A program made the translations under genes and the position numbers. A stretch of 64,000 nucleotides of DNA from Atherinomorus stipes (Eukaryota > Chordata > Actinopteri > Atheriniformes > Atherinidae): NCBI GenBank assembly GCA_023101725.1, contig JALJCO010000063.1:95549-159548 (forward strand). The letters run 5' to 3'. How positions within the stretch are numbered: position 1 is the stretch's first letter; every line of letters begins with the position of its first letter. The notes beneath the pieces were generated by a model. The model was not told the DNA's origin. It did no database searches and saw nothing but the letters and a program-made list of their open reading frames with translations. Positions 10,954 to 22,100 of this stretch are shown here, in pieces.

Positions 10954-11379
10954 TTAATTACCCCCAATCCAAGTCTCCAACTGCTCCAGGTGGAACCCAA
11001 CATCCTTTATGCTGTCAGACATCGTCCCCAGTTTGCCCCACAGGGCATCCACGCGAGTAAACGTGCACAAAGTTTGAGTCTGAGTGTTGGTAGCTCGGAG
11101 AAACAGCTCGGACAGCAGCCTGCCCACAGCTGCCGTCAGCTTCAGAATTTCCCCATGAACCAGGTACCCGACAGCTCCAATCAGCAGGAACCCAGTTATC
11201 ATAAATCCAAACATGTACAGGTCTTCAGTGTGACCTGCTGGGACCGTCCCGTCCGGACAAGATGCCGTTGCACATCCTACCACTGGTTCTAAAACCGTGA
11301 ATGATGGGAAAATCCACCCCCTAGCTAGTGCAGCCCCCCACCGTCTGATCTTCTTGCTCCCTGCTGCAGAACTCAGCAC
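10954..11379 (-). CDS. Hypothetical single-pass membrane protein of a retroelement
   Basis: The frame is open for 141 codons from an ATG at 11379. I do not recognise the family. The product starts MLSSAAGSKKIRRWGAALAR (basic N-terminus). It has a hydrophobic segment of about 20 residues near residues 57-76 (MFGFMITGFLLIGAVGYLV). A following region (KLTAAVGRLLSELFLRAT, then DALWGKLGTMSDSIKDV) could form amphipathic helices or a short coiled coil. The true start could lie upstream, outside the recognisable element. It lies antisense in a cnpy1 intron. The position 5' of a retroelement tail suggests an element-encoded accessory or former gag/env-type ORF, but that is inference. It could also be a chance open frame. 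Confidence 0.35.
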   Translation of the reverse strand: MLSSAAGSKKIRRWGAALARGWIFPSFTVLEPVVGCATASCPDGTVPAGHTEDLYMFGFMITGFLLIGAVGYLVHGEILKLTAAVGRLLSELFLRATNTQTQTLCTFTRVDALWGKLGTMSDSIKDVGFHLEQLETWIGGN

Positions 11380-11400
11380 CGCTGAGACCGCTGGGCCGTA

Positions 11401-12390
11401 AAGTACTGTAAAGTATCATATATCAGCACAAAGCTGAGATTCACAGCTTTCAGAATCCGTTTGAGTTCCGTCGATAACTTAGACCAGTGCTTCTTAACCT
11501 TTTTTGAGCCAATTAATCCTGCAATGAAACTAAAGTCATTTGACGGAATTTAACCATCAGCAATCTGAAAATAAAACTAGGTTTTATCTGTGAACAGCAT
11601 CACAGACATTCATAACCAGCGCTGCTGCTGCACCAGAATCCCACCAGTTAGTGAACTCTGATGGATCTGATTGTTGTTTCACAGCAGGCTGTAGAACAGC
11701 TGATGCCTCAAATCCGCATAATTACGGTTCTTTAAAAAAGAAAAGAAAAGAAGTTTTAATCCAGTCATCTTTATAGGCCAGGGGGTGACATACGGCTAAA
11801 AGTCAGAATAGAACCAGGTCCGTCTGAGCTGAGAAACGGTGGACAACTCTGTAAACACAACACCTGCGCTACCAGGTGATCTAACACCGCCCACCGATGC
11901 TGCGCTGGGTTACATCCAGTGACTCCTGATGCTGCAGCGAACAATCAGGAGGAAAAAAATCCACCATGCAGAGTTTCCCGGTCAATAACAGCAGACCTGG
12001 ACTAAAGAAAACCTGCTGCATGACACCGTACCCCTAAACACCTCTGCATCAGCTGCAGGCTCAACGTGCCGATTCCGTGCAAAATCCAACTTTAACTAGG
12101 CTATCTAATGTGCAGCTTAGAGCACCAATCCAAGCATGTAGCTAACAGCATGACTGGAAGAAACTCGCTTCTACTGAGCACTGGCAGGAGAACAAATCAC
12201 AAATAAAACCACAAAAACTGAAAAATAAAATCAGGACAGCTGTCTTACCTTTTTTGTTTGAGGCTAAAACTGATGCTCCTGGTGGAAACGCTGCCATGAT
12301 CCATGATCCTCTGACTTACAATGCTGAACCGAATCCACAAAAAGACTTTATCCTCTTTATTTAGACAGGAGTTTTTCTGTCTGCCTGGGC
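11401..12390. other. cnpy1 intron sequence, nothing recognised
   Basis: About 1 kb without a recognisable exon, RNA gene or element end. A short A-rich GAAAAGAAAAG stretch lies near 11735. Confidence 0.4.
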
Positions 12391-12399
12391 CAGTTTTCA

Positions 12400-13700
12400 T
12401 TTGCTGCAGCCGCACTCAGCTGTGGGGTCCCTCAAGGCTCCATCCTGGGGCCAATTCTTTTTTCCTTGTATGTTCTTCCGCTGGGTTCTATTTTTAGGAA
12501 GTATGGTATTTCCTTTTATTGTTTTGCAGATGACTTGCAAATCTATTTACCTGTACAGTCATCATCTACAGGATCCATTAACACAATGTTGAACTGTCTG
12601 GTGGAAGTGAATTCATGGTTGGGGCAAAACGTCCTTCTTTTGAACAAAGATAAGACAGAGATTATTGTTTTTGGTCAGCCCGACATGTTAGATGGCCATG
12701 TCAGTTTGATTGGCCCGTTATCCCAGTACTGTAACCAGTATGTGAGGAATCTTGGTGTGACATTGGATTCTGGTTTTAGATTTGACAAACAAATTAGTTC
12801 TGTGGTCAAATCTAGTTTCTTTCATTTACGGCTTCTGGGTAAAGTGAAGTCGTATCTACCCTATAAAGACCTGGAGAGGGCTGTTCATGCTTTTATCACG
12901 TGCCGCCTTGATTATTGTAATTCCCTTTATTTTGGGATCGAACATTCTTTACTCCGCCGTTTACAGATTGTCCAGAACTCAGCAGCTCGTCTTCTGACAG
13001 GACGTAAACGACGTGAGCGCATCACTCCGGTGCCGGCTTCTCTGCACTGGCTGCCTGTTAGATTTAGGATCCAGTTTAAGATTTTATTGCTTGTATTTAA
13101 AAGTCTAAAAGGCACAGCACCATCATATCTCTGATATTTTGAAGCCCCACACTCCTGTCAGATCTCTGAGGTCAACTAACCAGTTGCTCCTGACGGTTCC
13201 TAGAACCAGACTACATGTCAGAGGTGACGGTTCCTAGAACCAGACTACATGTCAGAGGTGATGGTTCCTAGAACCAGACTACATGTCAGAGGTGATGGTT
13301 CCTAGAACCAGACTACATGTCAGAGGTGATGGTTCCTAGAACCAGACTACATGTCAGAGGTGACGGTTCCTAGAACCAGACTACATGTCAGAGGTGACGG
13401 TTCCTAGAACCAGACTACATGTCAGAGGTGACGGTTCCTAGAACCAGACTACATGTCAGAGGTGACGGTTCCTAGAACCAGACTACATGTCAGAGGTGAC
13501 GGTTCCTAGAACCAGACTACATGTCAGAGGTGACGGTTCCTAGAACCAGACTACACGTCAGAGGTGACGGAGCTTTTTCTGTTGCTGCACCAGTTCTTTG
13601 GAACAGTCTGCCTTTTAATATTAGCTGTGCACCGAGTATTGATCATTTTAAATCCTTACTGAAAGCACATCTATTCTCACTGGCCTTTCCTCCAGCCTGA
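12400..13700 (+). pseudogene. LINE reverse transcriptase C-terminal part (copy 1)
   Basis: The frame contains CGVPQGSILGPILFSLYVLP (RT motif preceding the active site) and FADDLQIYLP, the catalytic FADD form of the YxDD box. The thumb region follows (LGVTLDSGFRFDKQI, CRLDYCNSLY, LQIVQNSAARLLTG, LHWLPVRFRI). The frame breaks near 13134 by a one-base loss: SYL is followed by stop where the family continues SYISDIL. The last coding part, after the 34-bp array, resumes with a WNSLP motif and ends near 13700. The enzyme copies the element's RNA at a nicked target; this copy is dead. Confidence 0.9.
13192..13567. repeat. 34-bp minisatellite, 11 copies, inside LINE coding sequence
   Basis: Units start GACGGTTCCTAGAACCAGAC and recur every 34 bp. 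One unit encodes the VPRTRLHVRGD part of the LINE protein, so the array grew from LINE coding sequence. As 34 is not a multiple of 3, each copy shifts the frame. Confidence 0.95.
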
Positions 13701-13916
13701 CCATCTCCTTTTTGGCTTTTATGTGTTTTATGTTATTTTATGTGTATATCTTCTTCTGTGGTTTTATTTGTATTCTATTTAGGTGCTCCTTTATCTATTC
13801 TGCACTCTTATTTTATTGTTGATCTTTCGATTTTATCATTTCTATGTTCAGCACTTTGGTCAACTGAGGTTGTTTTTAAATGTGCTTTATAAATAAATTT
13901 GACTTGACTTGACTAT

Positions 13917-14427
13917 TTGTGAAGTTTATGACATCTTCAAAGCCTGATGGGCGATTCACATTATGAGGTCCACGTTTTCCCTCCGTCTTCCACAGCGCAT
14001 CACGTGCGTAAAAAATGTCTGACAACACAATGTCCTACTGCTAGCGCTTCTGGAGCCTCATCAGTGTTTCTAGCGTGAATTTGGGAACTCGCCCTCGTCT
14101 CTCCTGACTCCTGTTAGTTGATATAAGTGTCAGTAATTAAAATCAAATCAATGGATTACCAACGCCCCCCTTTTAAGAATAAAACCCCCAGTGCCCCCTG
14201 ATGGCCTCTGAACGCCCCCGTTGAGAAACACTAACTTAGACGATTGAAGAGTTGTGGTAGTTTAAAGAGGACACGATGTTGGATTTTAGCCGGGCAGAAG
14301 TTCAGGCAGCCTCTCGGTTTCATCTATGCCAGCACGCTACCACCCCTCCCCCACCCCCCACCCCCCCCAGTGTAAATTGTGTGCGTTGTCTCCAGCTAAC
14401 CCTGTGGTCCGTTTGTTTCTGTGTCAG
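13917..14427. other. cnpy1 intron sequence
   Basis: No gene is seen. A CCCCC-rich stretch near 14160-14225 resembles a DNA-element end, and a C-rich pyrimidine block at 14340-14370 precedes the next exon. Confidence 0.4.
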
Positions 14428-14521
14428 TGTGAAACAGTGGTGGAGGAGCTGGAGGATGCCTTCATCTCCACCTTCAGCCAGGACAGGGAGGACATGCAGG
14501 AGGAGTTCTGCAGAGTCTCAG
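14428..14521 (+). CDS. cnpy1: Canopy family protein, penultimate coding exon
   Basis: After an acceptor (TTTCTGTGTCAG) the exon reads CETVVEELEDAFISTFSQDR and then EDMQEEFCRVS, matching the canopy CETxxEEyED...C pattern. Joined to 9733 it restores the family's LKFACET string. It ends in phase 1 before a GTCAGG donor. Both cysteines expected here are present. Confidence 0.88.
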
Positions 14522-14611
14522 GTCAGGATCCAGAACCGGGGATGTGCCGGAACCTTTCAGAACCAAGCCCAGAATCTGGTCTCACCTGGTTGTTATCCGT
14601 CTTCATTCCAG

Positions 14612-14652
14612 ATTTCTGTTCAGACAGCAGCCAGAACAAGGAGGAGCTGTAG
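14612..14652 (+). CDS. cnpy1: Canopy family protein, last coding exon with ER retrieval-type end
   Basis: The acceptor at 14611 follows a pyrimidine tract. The exon completes the split codon to give DFCSDSSQNKEEL and stop. The last Cys matches the canopy DxC position. KEEL resembles KDEL/HDEL retrieval signals, which fits an ER-lumen protein. Codon phases agree at both junctions, so the three exons form one frame of 116 residues. Confidence 0.87.
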
Positions 14653-14735
14653 ACCAGACCAGACCAGACCTGCCAGACCAAACCAGACTCCCTGAAGACC
14701 AGTTTTTCTAAACTTACCTGTCATCTTTGTAAAGA

Positions 14736-14741
14736 AATAAA
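14736..14741 (+). terminator. cnpy1: Polyadenylation signal AATAAA for cnpy1
   Basis: AATAAA lies 84 bases after the cnpy1 stop codon, followed by a TG-rich downstream stretch. It is the first such signal after the stop. Confidence 0.7.
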
Positions 14742-14896
14742 AATGTTTTCAGCTCACTGATGTCAGGTCACCTGGTGCTGTTTCTGATCATGACCTCAGC
14801 TGCACGCTCCCACCTGTCTGACCCAGATCCAGGACAGCTCTTGAGTTGGACTGTCAGTTTCATTTTTGAATATCTCTGAGAAAGTGCATGAAATAA

Positions 14897-15192
14897 TGTG
14901 TGTGTGCGTGCGTTTTTGCAACATTGTGGGGACCATGCTCTGGATTTTTACCATCACCGTGGGGACGTCTTGTCCTGGTGGGGACATTTTCCCGGTCCCA
15001 ACAGGTACAAACCCCGTTTTAAGGGTCAAGATTAGGTTTTAGAGATTAAGTTACAATTAATTTTTGGTTAGAACAAGGGTTAGGTTTAGGTTTAGGCAAT
15101 CAGTTATGGGAGTTAGGTTTAGGGTAAGGGGCTAGGGAATGCATTATGTCAGTGGATGTACCCCACGGGGATAGAAAAACAATCGTGTGTCA
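14897..15192. mobile_element. Small non-autonomous DNA element (MITE-like)
   Basis: The stretch starts with TGTGTGTGCGTGCGTTTTTG and contains GTGGGGACC blocks and a TTAGGTTTAGGG-rich middle. It ends GGGGATAGAAAAACAATCG followed by TGTGTCA, which is roughly inverse to the start. This arrangement is common in fish genomes. No coding capacity is present. Confidence 0.55.
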
Positions 15193-15489
15193 ATGTTCAG
15201 GTTACAAGCTCAGGCATTAGCCACATTCAGACAGAACCGTTCAATGAACTGCTCACCTGGAGTTTGTTTCTATGAACGACCCTCTACAGAGGAACTGTTA
15301 CATTTTCATTCGTACATGAGCAGGAGACCTTGATGGGGGCTGATGTGACTCAACTGTCTGTGGCAGACGTGTTACTTTTGCGCCCCAACAACAACAAAAA
15401 AAAAGGGAGAAGAGAAGACAACATCTCCGTTCTCATGTCTGCATGACAGGATTATTCATTACGGACGATCACATCAGGGTCTACAATGG
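15193..15489. other. Spacer, nothing recognised
   Basis: Unique-looking sequence without a supportable feature. Confidence 0.35.
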
Positions 15490-15519
15490 AGGCTGGAAGT
15501 CTAGGACTAGGGACTGCGG

Positions 15520-15770
15520 TGCTCGGATCCAGATCCAGGGACCCTCAGATCCGGAACTAGGGACCCTCAGATCCGGAACTAGGGACCGTGGCGCTCATAT
15601 CCAGATAGGGACCCTCAGATCCGGAACTAGGGACCCTCAGATCTGGAACTAGGGACCCTCAGATCTGGAACTAGGGACCCTCATATCCGGAACTAGGGAC
15701 CCTCATATCCGGAACTAGGGATCGCGGCGCTCAGATCTAGAACTAGGGACCCTCAGATCCAGACAGAGCA
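15520..15770. repeat. Minisatellite, about 22-bp unit (left arm)
   Basis: About ten copies of GGACCCTCAGATCCGGAACT-type units, some extended with a GGCGCTCAGATCCAGA variant. The same unit occurs inverted at 18870-18985. Confidence 0.9.
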
Positions 15771-15884
15771 GGAGAAGAAGAATCCAGCAGCAGGAGATAC
15801 TTGGTTTTATGGAGGAAGGAGGACAGCCATGCGCTAGGTGGAAGTTTAACTTATTAAACATGGCCGCTTGTATCCGAGAATCCG

Positions 15885-16112
15885 TGTATCATTCGTTCTT
15901 TCTATTTTTAATCCTAAATCAAAAATCCAAAAATGAAATCGTAGTGAAACTATTTTGTTTTTTGTTTTTAATTATAACACAAAAAAGAAAAATGGCATGT
16001 TTTTTATATTTTAATTTTAGAATCAGATCAAAAATACAGAATGGAATAACGGGACAAAGAACTAAATTCGATTTTAATATTTTATTGTTCGGGGGTTTGG
16101 TGACCCGGAAGT
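15885..16112. repeat. Left arm of 230-bp inverted repeat
   Basis: AT-rich arm that ends GGGGGTTTGGTGACCCGGAA. Its reverse complement is at 18503-18735. Confidence 0.9.
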
Positions 16113-16539
16113 TTTGTAAGGCGTTAGCAAACATTCCAGCCATCCGCAATCTGACCAGCAGCTGGGAGCCTCAAGTCCTATCAGCCATGGAGAGTTAGAA
16201 GTCAAGCATGGACTGTGCGACCTGCACATGGACCTCGCGCCCGCATTACTGCTTTCTGTGTGCTTTTTTTTTCTTTTTAATAAATACATTAATCACATTC
16301 GATTTTCGTCTTTCTGTGTTGGTCACATAAAACAACTAAAAAAACACAATCACTGTGGATTTACATGTAGGAAAAAGACTAATCAAGATCTCCAACTTTG
16401 ATGTGTGATTTGAAAATAATTTGTTAGCTCACAGATTGAAGGAACTGTGAGATTGCACTCAGGAGTTTAACTCTTCCTGTAACGGTGGCATCGGGTAAGC
16501 GAAGCTTTTTAAAGTTGAGACTAACCTTATTAAAAAAAT

Positions 16540-17312
16540 ATTTGCGCACTTAACGGACTGTGCAGGTTTGCACTATAGCCTATTCAAAACAACTGATCAA
16601 GAACTGTTACTTTCATCTGCGCAATATCTCCAACGTGAGGAAAATCGTCTCACATGATGATTTGGAGAAAATTATCCACGCTTTTGTTTCCTCAAGACTG
16701 GACTACTGTAACAGCCTGTTTACTTGCCTGAGTAAGAAGGAGCTGGGCCGCCTACAACTTGTCCAGAACTCTGCTGCGGTGCTCTTGACCGGCACAAACA
16801 GGAGAGCACACATCACTCCTCTCCTGAAGTCCCTGCATTGGCTCCCTGTTGCTTCCAGGATAAACTATAAAATCCTGGTCCTTACTTTCAGGGCCCTTCA
16901 TGGACAAGCGCCTGGCTACATTACGGATCTGCTTCAGCCCTATACGTCGGTCCGTAGCCTGAGGTCCTCAGGTCAAAACCGGCTTATGGTCCCTCGGACC
17001 CGTTTTAAAACCCGAGGAGACCGGTCCTTTAAAGCGGTGGCGCCCCGTCTCTGGAACGAACTCCCTCTGTCTCTGCGCTCTTTGGACTCAGTGGACACCT
17101 TTAAACACCAGTTAAAAACGCACCTGTTTTCACAAGCCTTCCAAAGCACATAGCCAAGTGTTTTATTCACCTATTTATTTACCTTTTTACTGTATTTTAA
17201 ACTGTTCTTGCTTGTATTGTTTTCATGTTATCATGTGAAGCACTTTGTGACTCCTGTCTGTGAAAAGCGCTATACAAATAAAGTTTACTTACTTACTTAC
17301 TTACTTACTTAC
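16540..17312 (+). mobile_element. 5'-truncated L2/Rex1-group LINE (copy 2)
   Basis: An RT C-terminal frame is followed by a short 3' UTR (GCGCTATACAAATAAAG) and a tail of TTAC repeats (17284-17312). It sits inside the fold-back-like element. Confidence 0.88.
16560..17153 (+). pseudogene. LINE reverse transcriptase C-terminal fragment (copy 2)
   Basis: The 197-codon frame lacks the catalytic palm and starts in the thumb region. It contains FVSSRLDYCNSLFT, LQLVQNSAAVLLTG, LHWLPVASRINYKIL, VPRTRFKTRGDRSFK and LWNELPLSLR and ends KTHLFSQAFQST. It is the same protein region as copy 1 but a different subfamily, with only moderate similarity. The frame is intact to its stop, so the copy is not ancient, but it is far too short to be active. 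Confidence 0.9.
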
Positions 17313-18027
17313 CATTCGTTAGAAATGTAATAAGCCTACATTCAAACTGGATTATAAAGACTGAGTATTCAGCGAAGAACGCAAGAAAGTGATGGCATGA
17401 TCAATTATTGGGATAGATTATGCATGGTAAGTAAATTGTTAAAAATGTAAAGATGTGAAGCTGTAGCCGACAATAAATGATCATATATTATGAATGAAAC
17501 GCGTCAGCTGGTTTAAGTTGGACAATGAAGGGAAAAGTTACTTTATGTAGGACGTTTATTGCGCGCACACACCACTGGACATTTATCCAGCCCCCCTGAT
17601 CATTATCATGTGATCCTGCAAATGTGATTTATCAGATTTATCTGGTGGTAGCACGAACTGCAGTCGCAGGCGCGCCGTGTCTGACACGGTTGCGGTGGGA
17701 GCTGCTGCTCTGTAGAGGTCGGAACTACACCGCACCGCAGCCGGTGGAAATCCGCCTTAAAGCAGGGTTTCCCAACCCTGGTCCTCAGGGGGTCGCAGGT
17801 TCATGATTCAGGACATTATGGTTCTTAAAAACGCGTTCTTTCCTGAGGTAATCTGAATAATCCTCCAGCAGCGCCAGCGCATCTGGAGCATTACGCACGG
17901 GGGTAGACGCGTGTTCATGTCTGTCAGACTGTTTCCACCTTGACAGAGTGATATTGTAAATCAGTGGAAGAAGCTACGATGATGATGATGTGACAGTTGA
18001 GGGTCCTTCATCATGTCTCTGGAGACG
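17313..18027. other. Core of the fold-back-like element, nothing coding recognised
   Basis: The AGCAGGGTTTCCCAACCCTG stretch at about 17762-17781 resembles ends of small fish DNA elements. No transposase fragment is seen. Confidence 0.35.
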
Positions 18028-18090
18028 TCTCTTTGGCTGAATGGTCAGCGCGCGCGACTCACCGGCAGACTGCGGTATAAACCCGCCTAT
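18028..18090 (+). repeat. Possible degenerate tRNA-derived SINE head
   Basis: TGGCTGAATGGTCAGCGCG resembles an RNA polymerase III A box and its surroundings. GGTATAAACCCG about 30 bases later resembles a decayed B box. No SINE body was identified. Confidence 0.3.
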
Positions 18091-18502
18091 CCGGCGCATT
18101 TTGCCTTATACCGATATCACTGATAGTAACAAAATGATTCTGCTGCTAACAGATCTGTAACATGAAATATTTAAAGAACAAATGAATATTGTGTAAAAAT
18201 CAAACATTCAGTCCCTCCTATTGCAGAATGGTCTGATCTTTGCTTGGTAACCACACGTTAAGACTAATCGACTTACAGTAGAGACCCACAGCTCCCCCCT
18301 TCCCGCGCCATTGGGCAGGGGTCCCTGAGGACCTGAGGACCACGGACCCCTTTAGGACTCTGCCCTAAATGAAGAGGACATGACTACCAAAAAATAAGCA
18401 GGATTTTCGAGGTATACATTTTCACAAAGAAACTTTTGGGTGAGCTGCCACCATGGTAATAGGGTAAACCAGTACAACTACCGTGCGCAAAGCCGTTTCG
18501 TT

Positions 18503-18735
18503 TCCGGGTCACCAAACCCCCGAACAATAAAATATTAAAATCGAATTTAGTCTGTGTCCCGTTATTCCATTCTGTATTTTTGATCTGATTCTAAAATCAA
18601 AATATGAAAAAACATGCCATTTTTCTTTTTTGTGTTATGATTAAAAACAAAAAACAAAATAGTTTCACTACGATTTCATTTTTGGATTTTTGATTTAGGA
18701 TTAAAAATAGAAAGAACGAATGATACACGGATTAT
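18503..18735. repeat. Right arm of 230-bp inverted repeat
   Basis: Reverse complement of 15885-16112 with scattered differences. Confidence 0.9.
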
Positions 18736-18869
18736 ACACGGATTTCCGAGTCGTATCTGGAAACGTTTAAGACCTGATTGTTTAGTGGTGACAAAATACC
18801 GAACACCTTTGCCATGTTTATGGTCTGGAACCACAAAAACATCCTGCCTCAGAGGAGGAGCTAAAATGG

Positions 18870-18985
18870 TTAGGATCTGAGGGTTGTGGTCCCTAGTTCC
18901 GGATCTGAGTGCCACGGTCCCTAGTTCCGGATCTGAGGGTCCCTAGTTCTGGATATGAGTGCCACGGTCCCTAGTTCTGAATCTG
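18870..18985. repeat. Minisatellite, about 22-bp unit (right arm, inverted)
   Basis: About four to five units of GGTCCCTAGTTCCGGATCTG type, the reverse complement of the units at 15520-15770. Confidence 0.88.
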
Positions 18986-19094
18986 GGGGCCATGATCCCT
19001 TTTTCCTGTGAATGAATTCACAAAGAAACAGCCCCATTCCTTAAAAGGTTAATGGTACTGAAGAGAACTCGGGGATTATGTGAATCCTGTATCA

Positions 19095-19180
19095 GACCAG
19101 AATGGGACAAGATTCCTCTCATAAAGCTCCTGAAGCTGGTCTCCTCACTTCCAGATGCTTACAGAAACTGTTAAAAGAAG
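19095..19180 (+). pseudogene. Remnant of a Tc1/mariner-like transposase C-terminus, seed flank of the 48-bp array
   Basis: The plus frame from 19100 reads EWDKIPLIKLLKLVSSLPDA and then YRNC before a stop at 19172. The W..IP...L..LVSSLP spacing is that of the C-terminal end of Tc1/mariner-like transposases (IP...L..LV.SMPRR). The next bases run without a break into the first, diverged unit of the 48-bp array. Assignment to a named family is not possible from this short piece. Confidence 0.5.
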
Positions 19181-22100
19181 ACATGCTACATGATGGTAAA
19201 CATCACCCTGGAACTACTTCTACAGACGTATTACTACACGATAATAAACATGGCGCTGGAGCTACTTCTACAGACGTATTACTACACGATAATAAACATG
19301 GCGCTGGAGCTACTTCTACAGACGTATTACTACACGATATTAAACATGGCGCTGGAGCTACTTCTACAGACGTATTACTACACGATATTAAACATGGCGC
19401 TGGAACTACTTCTACAGACGTATTACTACACGATATTAAACATGGCGATGGAGCTACTTCTACAGACGTATTACTACACGATATTAAACATGGCGCTGGA
19501 ACTACTTCTACAGACGTATTACTACACGATATTAAACATGGCGATGGAGCTACTTCTACAGACGTATTACTACACGATATTAAACATGGCGCTGGAACTA
19601 CTTCTACAGACGTGTTACTACACCATATTAAACATGGCGCTGGAACTACTTCTACAGACGTATTACTACACGATATTAAACATGGCGATGGAGCTACTTC
19701 TACAGACGTATTACTACACGATATTAAACATGGCGCTGGAACTACTTCTACAGACGTATTACTACACGATATTAAACATGGCGCTGGAGCTACTTCTACA
19801 GACGTATTACTACACGATATTAAACATGGCGCTGGAGCTACTTCTACAGACGTATTACTACACGATAATAAACATGGCGCTGGAGCTACTTCTACAGACG
19901 TATTACTACACGATATTAAACATGGCGCTGGAACTACTTCTACAGATGTATTACTACACGATATTAAACATGGCGCTGGAGCTACTTCTACAGACGTATT
20001 ACTACACGATATTAAACATGGCGCTGGAACTACTTCTACAGATGTATTACTACACGATATTAAACATGGCGCTGGAGCTACCTCTACAGACGTATTACTA
20101 CACGATAATAAACATGGCGCTGGAGCTACTTCTACAGACGTATTACTACACGATAATAAACATGGCGCTGGAGCTACTTCTACAGACGTATTACTACACG
20201 ATATTAAACATGGCGCTGGAGCTACTTCTACAGACGTATTACTACACGATAATAAACATGGCGCTGGAGCTACTTCTACAGACGTATTACTACACGATAT
20301 TAAACATGGCGCTGGAACTACTTCTACAGACGTATTACTACACGATATTAAACATGGCGCTGGAGCTACTTCTACAGACGTGTTACTACACGATAATAAA
20401 CATGGCGCTGGAGCTACTTCTACAGACGTATTACTACACGATATTAAACATGGCGCTGGAGCTACTTCTACAGACGTATTACTACACGATATTAAACATG
20501 GCGCTGGAACTACTTCTACAGACGCATTACTACACGATGTTAAACATCGCGCTGGAGCTACTTCTACAGACGTATAACTACACGATATTAAACATGGCGC
20601 TGGAGCTACTTCTACAGACGTTACTACACGATAATAAACATGGCGCTGGAGCTACTTCTACAGACGTATTACTACACGATATTAAACATGGCGCTGGAAA
20701 TACTTCTACAGACGTATTACTACACGATATTAAACATGGCGCTGGAGCTACTTCTACAGACGTATTACTACACGATATTAAACATGGCGCTGGAGCTACT
20801 TCTACAGACGTGTGACTACACGATAATAAACATGGCGCTGGAGCTACTTCTACAGACGTATTACTACACGATATTAAACATGGCGCTGGAGCTACTTCTA
20901 CAGACGTATGACTACACGATATTAAACATGGCGCTGGAGCTACTTCTACAGACGTATTACTACACGATATTAAACATGGCGCTGGAGCTACTTCTACAGA
21001 CGTATTACTACACGATATTAAACATGGCGCTGGACCTACTTCTACAGACGTATTACTACGAGATATTAAACATGGCGCTGGAACTACTTCTACAGACGCA
21101 TTACTACACGATGTTAAACATCGCGCTGGAGCTACTTCTACAGACGTATTACTACACGATATTAAACATGGCGCTGGAGCTACTTCTACAGACGTGTTAC
21201 TACACGATAATAAACATGGCGCTGGAGCTACTTCTACAGACGTATTACTACACGATATTAAACATGGCGCTGGAGCTACTTCTACAGACGTATTACTACA
21301 CGATATTAAACATCGCGCTGGAGCTTCTTCTACAGACGTGTTACTACACGATATTAAACATGGCGCTGGAGCTACTTCTACAGACGTATTACTACACGAT
21401 ATTAAACATGGCGCTGGAACTACTTCTACAGACGTATTACTACACGATATTAAACATGGCGCTGGAGCTACTTCTACAGACGTATTATTACACGATATTA
21501 AACATGGCGCTGGAGCTACTTCTACAGACGTATTACTACACGATATTAAACATCGCGCTGGAGCTTCTTCTACAGACGTGTTACTACACGATATTAAACA
21601 TGGCGCTGGAGCTACTTCTACAGACGTATTACTACACGATATTAAACATGGCGCTGGAACTACTTCTACAGACGTATTACTACACGATATTAAACATGGC
21701 GCTGGAGCTACTTCTACAGACGTATTACTACACGATATTAAACATCGCGCTGGAGCTTCTTCTACAGACGTGTTACTACACGATATTAAACATGGCGCTG
21801 GAACTACTTCTACAGACGTATTACTACACGATATTAAACATGGCGCTGGAGCTACTTCTACAGACGTGTTACTACACGATATTAAACATGGCGCTGGAGC
21901 TACTTCTACAGACGTGTTACTACACGATAATAAACATGGCGCTGGAGCTACTTCTACAGACGTATTACTACACGATATTAAACATGGCGCTGGAGCTACT
22001 TCTACAGACGTATTACTACACGATAATAAACATGGCGCTGGAACTACTTCTACAGACGTATTACTACACGATATTAAACATGGCGCTGGAGCTACTTCTA

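Larger units (their letters stand above)
10030..11400 (-). mobile_element. Retroelement of unassigned class with a small membrane-protein ORF
   Basis: Read on the minus strand, the element ends with a CCCTCAGGGATCAATAAAG motif followed by a tail of TATCT/TATCTT repeats (10040-10070 on the plus strand), a tail type seen on many fish retroelements. Upstream of the tail is a 35-bp tandem array (10138-10388), and further upstream an open frame with one membrane segment. The 5' boundary is not clear. No reverse transcriptase is visible, so this is either a truncated or a non-autonomous copy. Confidence 0.55.
12395..13916 (+). mobile_element. 5'-truncated L2/Rex1-group LINE (copy 1)
   Basis: The element retains the second half of a reverse transcriptase frame, a short 3' UTR and a tail of TTGAC repeats (about 13897-13916). 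Everything 5' of the RT GVPQGSILGP motif is missing, which is typical of aborted target-primed reverse transcription. A 34-bp unit has been tandemly expanded within its coding part. It lies in a cnpy1 intron in the same orientation. Confidence 0.88.
15490..18990. mobile_element. Fold-back-like element with repeat-bearing inverted ends
   Basis: The segment 15885-16112 is present again in inverted orientation at 18503-18735 at high identity, over about 230 bp. Outside each arm lies a tandem array of the same unit (GATCCGGAACTAGGGACC-type), also in inverted orientation (15520-15770 and 18870-18985). The pair therefore brackets a 2.4-kb centre holding a LINE fragment and a tRNA-like stretch. Inverted ends made partly of tandem repeats recall fold-back elements. 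No transposase is visible in the centre. Confidence 0.6.

Noticed and set aside
15062..15135. Interstitial telomeric repeat (TTAGGG-like)
   Set aside because: The TTAGGTTTAGGG motifs are irregular and belong to the small DNA element.
19102..20577. A 491-codon frame with a non-repeat start followed by TDVLLHDIKHGAGATS repeats
   Set aside because: The non-repeat start is the off-frame reading of the transposon flank; the rest is satellite.
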